A stretch of 64,000 bases of DNA from CBDCWQ01 sp965223435 (GTDB lineage Bacteria > Myxococcota > Kuafuiibacteriia > Kuafuiibacteriales > Kuafuiibacteriaceae): NCBI GenBank assembly GCA_965223435.1, contig CBDCWQ010000022.1:434001-498000 (forward strand), given 5' to 3'. Below are positions 58,530 to 64,000 of the stretch, piece by piece (positions within the stretch are counted from its first letter, which is position 1; each line of letters opens with the position of its first letter). Under the pieces are notes generated by a model. That model was not told where the DNA came from. It saw only the letters and a list, made by a program, of their open reading frames with translations, and searched no databases. The position numbers were made by a program, and so were the translations under genes.

Positions 58530-58883
58530 CTATTCTTCCGACGACGCGTGTTTGGGCTTGGCCTGCGCCAACGATTTCAGGTGCGCAGTCAAAGCGATGC
58601 GTTTTGTGGTGTCTATATAAAAAACGTTCTGGGCATCTCGCTTAATCAGGCCGGCATCAAAGAGTTCGTCTAGTCTCTTGTCCATGGTGTCTTTCCACCA
58701 GGGAAAGTCGGTCTTAAGACTGTCGAGGTCTGACGGGACATTCCGTAGGCGCTCGATGACCATGATTTTTTCGATGGATGCAAATTGTGCCGCTTGTTGT
58801 CTGGGGTCATCGCTATTTAATTCCGATATCTCCCCCGGGTAGGTATCCTCTAGCAGGCTGCTGAAAAAGTCACGAAGCGACAT
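58530..58883 (-). CDS. hypothetical protein
   Basis: 117 codons, ATG 58883, no strong ribosome site. Acidic helical sequence (MSLRDFFSSLLEDTYPGEIS, IMVIERLRNVPSDLDSLKTD, LDELFDAGLIKRDAQNVFYI) with a winged-helix-like end (ELFDAGLIKRD then a strand). I recognise no family. Its start abuts the inverted-repeat element at 58892. Confidence 0.6.
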   Translation of the reverse strand: MSLRDFFSSLLEDTYPGEISELNSDDPRQQAAQFASIEKIMVIERLRNVPSDLDSLKTDFPWWKDTMDKRLDELFDAGLIKRDAQNVFYIDTTKRIALTAHLKSLAQAKPKHASSEE

Positions 58884-58891
58884 TCAGCAAG

Positions 58892-59053
58892 CCTGCTCCC
58901 GTGCGCGTGCCCTTGCCCGTGCGCGTGCCCGCTTTGGAGTCCATCGCTTCAATCGCCAGGGAATACGGGACTTTTCCGAAAAAGGGCGTGCAACAAATGA
59001 CCTGCGTCGAGTTCGGGTACGCGCACGGGCAAGGGCACGCGTACGGGAGCAGG
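58892..59053. repeat. 39-bp near-perfect inverted repeat around 84 bp
   Basis: Left arm 58892-58930 and right arm 59015-59053 are complementary at 37 of 39 positions. Each arm is built of short GTGCGCGTGCCC-type units, similar in style to the hexamer arrays at 52.5 kb. The 84 bp between hold no gene. It ends 12 bp before IS66 copy 2. Confidence 0.85.
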
Positions 59054-59105
59054 GTGTTTTTCAACGTAACTGTTCTTTCTGGGGCGCCTAGGCGAGCGTG
59101 ATCGC

Positions 59106-59441
59106 ATGCAGCATGCTCGGGACATGAGCGAATCCTACTTCACAAAGGCGGATGGCAAGGCGCTTGTTTCTGAATGGCGAAGAAGCGGGTTGAGCAAGGG
59201 AGAATTTTGTCGAGTTCGAGGTGTGTCGAAACCGAAGCTGGTGTACTGGACGAAGCAGGTCGGGGTCTCGCCGAGCTTCATTGAAGTCACAGTACCGTCC
59301 CGTAACAAGAGGAGAGAATCTGACAGCCTCGGTTTTGAGGAATCCGTCGAGGTCTTGATTGGAGATGCCTTCGTTCGCTTTCCGAGTCAGCCAGGGGTTG
59401 TGGGGGAGATCCTTGGTATACTTATGGGTGGCGACCGTTGA
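59106..59441 (+). CDS. tnpA: IS66 accessory protein TnpA (copy 2)
   Basis: Same protein as at 30148 with no amino-acid difference visible. Stop overlaps the tnpB start. Confidence 0.85.
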   Translation: MQHARDMSESYFTKADGKALVSEWRRSGLSKGEFCRVRGVSKPKLVYWTKQVGVSPSFIEVTVPSRNKRRESDSLGFEESVEVLIGDAFVRFPSQPGVVGEILGILMGGDR

Positions 59442-59806
59442 TCCCTTCCGGTACTCGGGTCTTTTTCGCAGTCGAGCCGGTTGATCTTCGTCGTTCTTTC
59501 GACGGATTGGCAGCAACTGCGCTTCAAGACTTAAAGATTGATCCGCGCCACGGAGGCCTGTTTGTGTTCCTTAACAAGCGATGCAACCAAGTGCGCGTGC
59601 TCTTTCATGATCCGCACGGCTGGTGCATTCTTGCGAAGCGACTCGACCGAGGACGATTTCGTCGTCCCCGATTCGAAGATGGTCGGTTCTGCTGGGAAAT
59701 GGACACGAAATCGATGCTTTGTTTTTTAGATGACATCGACTTTTCGTCGATGAAACGAGGACGGAGAACACAAACATCGCCGACGCTGAAGCTTTTGGAA
59801 ACTTAG
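59438..59806 (+). CDS. tnpB: IS66 accessory protein TnpB (copy 2)
   Basis: Three or so residue changes from copy 1 (for example MLCFLDDIDF for MLRFLDDIDL). Intact IS66 Orf2 pattern (VFFAVEPVDLRRSFDGLA). Confidence 0.9.
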   Translation: MIPSGTRVFFAVEPVDLRRSFDGLAATALQDLKIDPRHGGLFVFLNKRCNQVRVLFHDPHGWCILAKRLDRGRFRRPRFEDGRFCWEMDTKSMLCFLDDIDFSSMKRGRRTQTSPTLKLLET

Positions 59807-59938
59807 CGTTTTCTGCTTGCCTCGTAAGCTTTGAGCTTGTAACTCCAATTCATCTCGAAGACGCGTATCAAGAAGACGGCTACCGAACTGGTCAACTTCA
59901 CGGACCTCATCGAAGTCCTTTCGAACAAGGACGGCGAA

Positions 59939-61507
59939 ATGCCCTCAAAAGAGGCGCTTGCGGCCGTTCTTCAGACCGCTCAGAAGGTCATCGAAGATCA
60001 GGCTGTCGAGATCCACCATCTACAAAAGCAGTTGTTCGGACGGCGCTCGGAGAAGGTGCTTTGTGGCCAGCAGAGTCTCTTTGTCGACACGCTCGAAGCT
60101 GTAGCCTTGCGAACGCCGGAGCCTGAGCCAGAAGAAAAGGAAACGCCCGGGCCAAAGAAACGAAAAAGGAAGAAGCGGCGCGCCCCCCTCAAGCCCACAC
60201 GCACCGAGAAGCTCTGTGTTGCTGACAATGACCGGCCCTGCCCTCAGTGCGGTGAGTCTCGGTGCACCATCGGTCACAACCGGAGTCTCGTTGTCGAGTA
60301 TACACCACCGAAGTTTGAGGTCATCGAATACTTGCGTGAAACCATCGCGTGCAGGCTGTGCGAAGGCGAAGTGAAAAAAGCTCCTGCGCCCTCAACCCAT
60401 GCCCGGGACGGCGCTTGGCCGGGACCAAAGCTTCTCGCTGCTCTGATAACGAACAAGACGGTGGACGGGCTTCCACTTCGTCGTACGCAGAAGATTTTCA
60501 GACGTGCCGGGGGCGATTTCGCAATCTCCACGCTCAGCCGATCGGAAAGCTTTGGGCACGAAATCCTCAAGCCGCTCTGTTACCGTATCACCGAGCTCGT
60601 TCGCAAGTCCGATATGATTCATCTCGATGATACATCTATTCGCGTCCGAGACCGAGACGTCGAGGGCGGCGTGGTGAACGGGAAGATGTGGGTATTCGTG
60701 GGGCGGTACTTCGATCCCGGAGGCGACCTTTCGAAGACTTTGACCTATGTGGCTTACCAATACGCGCCCACGTGGGAGGCAGAGCACCCCGAGAAGTGGC
60801 TTCGTGACTCCAAAGCAGTGCTTCAGGGTGATGCCTATCGCGGCTACGAACGGATCGCCGACGCGAACAGGGGTGATAAGGTTGGACGACTGCTCGCGGG
60901 ATGCTGTATGCACGCACGTCGACCGTTCGTTCAAGCGCTCGAATTCGGAGATACCGCGGCGCGTCCTTTTGTCGATGCATTCCAGCGTATCTATCGAATC
61001 GAAGCACAGTGCAAAGAACATGCTTTGCTTGCGCCTCAGCGGCTTGAGCGACGGCGCACCCAGAGTCTCCCCATTATGGAGGAAATCCTCGAGCGCGCTG
61101 AGGCACTCAAGGCTATGCCTCTGCTCAAGCCTATGAAGCAAGGGGTGACCTATTTTATCAATCAGTGGGACAAGCTCAGGCTTCCCTTTGCGATAGACGG
61201 TCGCCTCGAGATTGATAACGGGGAGGCAGAACGACGACTCCGTCGCATTGCGGTTTTGGTTTCATTGTGCACTCCTTCTTCAAATACCTGGAATCTCAAG
61301 AGTTCGATTGTCGTTATCATTTCGACACGGGCGCCCCTTTCGCAGACGTCGGCGATGTATCGCGTCCCGCACCATCGGTTTTTCGAGATCCGTGGCGTAG
61401 ATCTGCCACGGAGCATCAAAGACATGCTGTTTCGCTGGCAGAACGCCATCGGCGATCAATTTGCGGATGACGTGAGCAGTTACGCCGAGTTTCTCGGCCG
61501 CTTCTGA
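59939..61507 (+). CDS. tnpC: IS66 transposase TnpC (copy 2), C-terminus replaced
   Basis: As copy 1, with the DDE residues in MIHLDDTS, LQGDAYRGY and IDNGEAERRLRR. IS66 coding ends at about 61256. The following 80 codons to 61507 are antisense to the recombinase gene and are not transposase sequence. The genuine C-terminal piece resumes at 63863. One substitution (SRSESFG for SRWESFG) is visible. Confidence 0.8.
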   Translation: MPSKEALAAVLQTAQKVIEDQAVEIHHLQKQLFGRRSEKVLCGQQSLFVDTLEAVALRTPEPEPEEKETPGPKKRKRKKRRAPLKPTRTEKLCVADNDRPCPQCGESRCTIGHNRSLVVEYTPPKFEVIEYLRETIACRLCEGEVKKAPAPSTHARDGAWPGPKLLAALITNKTVDGLPLRRTQKIFRRAGGDFAISTLSRSESFGHEILKPLCYRITELVRKSDMIHLDDTSIRVRDRDVEGGVVNGKMWVFVGRYFDPGGDLSKTLTYVAYQYAPTWEAEHPEKWLRDSKAVLQGDAYRGYERIADANRGDKVGRLLAGCCMHARRPFVQALEFGDTAARPFVDAFQRIYRIEAQCKEHALLAPQRLERRRTQSLPIMEEILERAEALKAMPLLKPMKQGVTYFINQWDKLRLPFAIDGRLEIDNGEAERRLRRIAVLVSLCTPSSNTWNLKSSIVVIISTRAPLSQTSAMYRVPHHRFFEIRGVDLPRSIKDMLFRWQNAIGDQFADDVSSYAEFLGRF

Positions 61508-63364
61508 CATGGTGAGGCATTTTCCATCTTTGACTGCAGACTCGTATCCCGCAATGCCTTTGGTTCGACGATACTGTGAGACACGCCGTGCGTTCCAGGT
61601 ATGCCCATAAGGTGTTGTTTTGCCCATGCGGTTGAGGGTGGCCGCAATCTGCTCATCGGGCCAGCGGGCTCCCATTTGGCGCACGGTTTCCTCGACCTCG
61701 GGAGGATTCTGCATCATATGTTCACCCGGTTTTGGTTTGCGAACCCGCACCTCCGAATGCTGCCCACCCCGCCAATGAATGATAAGTACAACTTCCCTTG
61801 TTGAGTCATCTACGTCGACCACGATCTCCTCAATGAGCGTTCGGATGAGACGTTGCTTCATTCGCTGGTCTGTTGTTGAAGCGTTCCAGACGGACGAAAG
61901 ATCGCTCGCTAGTCCAAGAAGCGCATCGCGGTCAGGCGCTGAAGGCACTCTGGGACTTTCTCGACCAAGTCTGGCCTCGCATTTGCGAAGATTCTCCAAA
62001 GCCACGTTCCAGCGCGCTTCCAACTCGGAAGCAACAAGACGGTTATCAGGATCAACAGAATGATAACGGCGTGCGGCAACTCTTTCTTCGTAGCCAGCCT
62101 GCTCTAGCTCCAGTTCGTACGCACGTTGGCGTTCGTCGAGTTGATTCTTCGCATCCCGCTCAGCCACAATCGCGGCTTCTATCGCGAGTGGCTGGACGGC
62201 GGCAAGGACTTCAGAAGAAATGATGAGATCAGGCCGCCGTGCACCAAAGGAGATACAAGGTTCAAGACCGTGCATCGTATGACCGCGTCGGCAACAATAA
62301 CGTGGTTGGGGGATGCCTCGGCCCCCATATTGTATCTGAAGCATTCGGCCACATCGTCGACATCGAAGAAGTCCTGCCATCAGGGCGAGGCCACCTCGTG
62401 CCGACTTTGCACCGCCGGCCGTCTTTGAAAAACTATTCTGAGATAGCCTCTCTTGGATTCTTTCATGCCGCTTCCATGAAACGTAGGCTTCATGGTGATC
62501 ACGAATAATGAGCCATTCGTCTCTTGAGCGTACTCTTCCGTATATTTTTCGGACTTGACCGTCTACGATCGTTGTTTGGACTTTCGATTTTCCGTACGCG
62601 TAGGCACCAGCGTAGAAGGGGTTCCGCAATACGGAAATGATATTTCGGTAACAAGGTGCTCTCCAAATGAGTCGGACTAACTGCTTGGCGTCCGCGGGCC
62701 GAGGAAACAGAATTCCTTCTTTCCGCATGTGCAGTAAGACTTGTCGAGCACTGCCATGACGTTCGAAAAGTCGAAAAACGATTCGAATTGATTCCTGCAC
62801 TCTCCGATCGGGATCCATGGTCAAGCCGGTATCCTTAGGCCAAAGATATCCAACGGGCACCGGCATGCGTAGCTCACCACGTTGTGCTTTCGCCTGAGCT
62901 GCGTCCAGAAGCCGACGCCTCAATACCGTTAGCTCGAACTCACTCATTGTACCCTTAAGTCCGAGAAGCAGTCGGTCATTGGGCATCTTCGGATCGTAGA
63001 TGCCATCGGTGTCAATAACACGCGCGTCAACAAGAGCACACAACTCCACGAGATGATGCCAGTCGCGCCCATTGCGAGCCAAACGCGAGGCCTCAAGACA
63101 GAATACGGCACCGACTACACCTTCGCAGATCTGGCCAACCAAACTCCGAAAACCTGGACGTTCCACGGTGCCACTCGCCGTGACGCCGAGGTCGTCATCA
63201 ATGATAGCAACGTCTTTGAAGCCATAGCTCTTGGCTAGGTCTGAAAGCTCATACTGCCGGCGCTGGCTTTCAAGGTTCTCAGTCACCTGCATACCGGTTG
63301 ACTGTCTTACATATACAATCGCTCGACGTTGAATGACACTACCAGGAATCTCACAAGGCCTCAT
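61280..63364 (-). CDS. large serine recombinase (copy 2)
   Basis: 694 codons from ATG 63364; the frame is open to 63541 but those codons overlap the accessory gene and GGGGAG precedes the inner ATG. Catalytic Ser22 in VYVRQS, FCLEASRLARNGRDW, Recombinase domain (GYLWPKDTG, PFYAGAYAYGKS), zinc ribbon (LLRCRRCGRML ... YCCRRG), coiled coil, C-terminal helix-turn-helix (TMSEAAEKLGVTAHVIRKLI). All domains intact. Overlaps the accessory gene by 14 bp. Confidence 0.9.
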   Translation of the reverse strand: MRPCEIPGSVIQRRAIVYVRQSTGMQVTENLESQRRQYELSDLAKSYGFKDVAIIDDDLGVTASGTVERPGFRSLVGQICEGVVGAVFCLEASRLARNGRDWHHLVELCALVDARVIDTDGIYDPKMPNDRLLLGLKGTMSEFELTVLRRRLLDAAQAKAQRGELRMPVPVGYLWPKDTGLTMDPDRRVQESIRIVFRLFERHGSARQVLLHMRKEGILFPRPADAKQLVRLIWRAPCYRNIISVLRNPFYAGAYAYGKSKVQTTIVDGQVRKIYGRVRSRDEWLIIRDHHEAYVSWKRHERIQERLSQNSFSKTAGGAKSARGGLALMAGLLRCRRCGRMLQIQYGGRGIPQPRYCCRRGHTMHGLEPCISFGARRPDLIISSEVLAAVQPLAIEAAIVAERDAKNQLDERQRAYELELEQAGYEERVAARRYHSVDPDNRLVASELEARWNVALENLRKCEARLGRESPRVPSAPDRDALLGLASDLSSVWNASTTDQRMKQRLIRTLIEEIVVDVDDSTREVVLIIHWRGGQHSEVRVRKPKPGEHMMQNPPEVEETVRQMGARWPDEQIAATLNRMGKTTPYGHTWNARRVSQYRRTKGIAGYESAVKDGKCLTMSEAAEKLGVTAHVIRKLIADGVLPAKQHVFDAPWQIYATDLEKPMVRDAIHRRRLRKGRPCRNDNDNRTLEIPGI

Positions 63365-63858
63365 CGCGCTCCCCCTCTTCGCCTTCGTCGGCGAGACTGA
63401 ACCCGGTCGCCTTGAGCAAAAGTTGAGCCAGGAGCTCGACCGCTGTTGTGCGCACTTGGGATCTAGAGTCGAGAGATGGATCGGGCTCTGAAACAGTCGA
63501 AGCTGTGCTACCAGTTTCGGCTTGCGGGCTTGATTCGGCATTGGCGTCCTCCTTGAGACGACTCTTGCCTACTGTCGAAGACTGATCGAGCTCTACTTCT
63601 GCGAGGATTCTCTTTAGTTCCTCCAACGCGCAAACGGACACCCGGGGCGGCCCGAGCTTCATATGACTACATGCCCCCGAATCGAACATCCAAGCGGGTA
63701 TAGCTGCGCCAGAATCGTTCGATAGGAAACAGATGTACACTCGTTCTGCTCCGCGCGCCTCTTCATAAGCGACATCAACTTTCTTGCCAAACAACGGATG
63801 CCATGGATACGCAATACGAGCACTAAATTCGGCATGGGCAGAATGAGCTTGGGCTTGC
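63351..63858 (-). CDS. recombinase-associated accessory protein (copy 2), start lost at the element end
   Basis: First standard start in frame is TTG 63794 (LFGKKVDVAYEEA), but coding similarity to copy 1 runs on upstream through YPWHPLFG to RKQAQAHSAHAEF at the element edge, with no start codon. Also VYICFLSNDSGAAIPAWMF, MKLGPPRVSVCALEELKRIL and an acidic tail (LADEGEEGERDE). A circular form would supply RBS-ATG and give MKPKQAQ at its start. Function unknown. Confidence 0.7.
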
Positions 63859-64000
63859 TTCCGGAAGAAAGTCCTGGCTCTTTGCTGGCTCCAGGGGAGG
63901 CGCCGAGCGATTCGCCGATGTCCTTTCGGTTGTCTCCACCGCCGACGCGGCAGGCGTCGATTGTGGAAAGTACCTTCCTAGCATCATCGCCAACATCGAC
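63859..64000 (+). pseudogene. tnpC: IS66 tnpC, C-terminal piece (copy 2)
   Basis: GRKSWLFAGSRGGAERFADV and CGKYLPSIIANID, continuing the transposase after the inserted element; identical to 34903-35040. Runs off the window. Confidence 0.85.

Larger units (their letters stand above)
61255..63858 (-). mobile_element. serine-recombinase element inside tnpC (copy 2)
   Basis: 2604 bp at exactly the same tnpC position as copy 1, with the same TT at both junctions (61255-61256; 63859-63860). After the recombinase stop it carries GGAGTGCACAATGAAACC, again a ribosome site and ATG at the element end. Its genes are clearly diverged from copy 1 although the surrounding IS66 DNA is almost identical. Confidence 0.8.
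59066..64000 (+). mobile_element. IS66-family element copy 2, with a nested serine-recombinase element, cut by the window edge
   Basis: Starts with the same GTAACTGTTCTTTCTGGGGCG end as copy 1. tnpA, tnpB and the tnpC part are nearly identical to copy 1 (a few substitutions per kb by eye), and 63863-64000 repeats 34903-35040 of copy 1. The right end lies outside the window. Confidence 0.9.

Noticed and set aside
58892..59053. Repeat arms as a CRISPR remnant or rho-independent terminator
   Set aside because: Only two inverted arms, an 84-bp centre, no spacers and no T-run.
61262..61507. C-terminal extension of TnpC copy 2 as a new domain
   Set aside because: It is antisense to the recombinase coding sequence and lies within the inserted element.

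Overview
The window looks like accessory DNA from a Myxococcota-type (deltaproteobacterial) chromosome. This rests on the many large secreted or lipoprotein-type proteins built from RCC1, malectin, LamG, CARDB, choice-of-anchor (ASH/HYDIN), SpvB and beta-helix modules, the Cys-rich stalk motif (CxDGxxNGxETDxDCGG), a 15-bp repeat coding WGNG(S/T), an NtrC-type activator relic and a possible sigma-54 promoter. Apart from a ribosomal silencing factor relic and a protein-L-isoaspartate methyltransferase I see no housekeeping gene. I found no tRNA, rRNA or CRISPR array. Many genes are broken by frameshifts, truncation or insertion, so this is a decaying, IS-rich region.

Layout. 1-4.7 kb: a giant protein of unknown function, open at the left edge. 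4.7-9.5 kb: a CARDB protein fused to an IS91 scrap, an RCC1 protein and a bicupin lipoprotein. 9.9-14.3 kb: IS91 relics, a lipoprotein, and relics of an NtrC-type activator and rsfS. 14.3-18.5 kb: a malectin-repeat lipoprotein with one nonsense codon. 19.2-26.4 kb: IS91 relic, three secreted or lipoprotein genes and a GNAT enzyme. 26.5-29.4 kb: an rve-type IS and an AbiE toxin-antitoxin pair with a damaged toxin. 30.1-35.2 kb: an IS66 element carrying a 2.6-kb serine-recombinase element inside tnpC; it truncates an SpvB-like gene. 36-44 kb: LamG/beta-helix lipoprotein, ParDE remnant, CARDB lipoprotein, periplasmic pcm. 44.5-47.6 kb: a frameshifted paralogue of the first giant gene ending in a metalloprotease-like domain without zinc ligands. 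47.6-51 kb: a third serine recombinase split by an IS200-like element, then IS91. 51-56.4 kb: BrnT scrap, IS66-like scraps, an IS5 element enclosing a four-helix-bundle gene, an IS110/IS1111 element, IS66 right-end relic. 56.6-58.9 kb: small secreted proteins. 59.07-64 kb: a second IS66 with a second recombinase element at exactly the same tnpC position.

Most notable system. The two recombinase elements (32297-34898 and 61255-63858) interrupt the same codon region of IS66 tnpC, just after the catalytic Glu. Each encodes an accessory protein translationally coupled to a large serine recombinase. The accessory reading frame runs without a start codon up to one element end, while the other end carries a Shine-Dalgarno and ATG just after the recombinase stop. 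Circularisation through a shared TT core would join that start in frame to the accessory gene and at the same time re-open tnpC. This suggests a circle-forming, IS66-targeting mobile element whose first gene is completed only by excision or tandem insertion. The junctions and frames are read directly from the sequence; the mechanism is inference.
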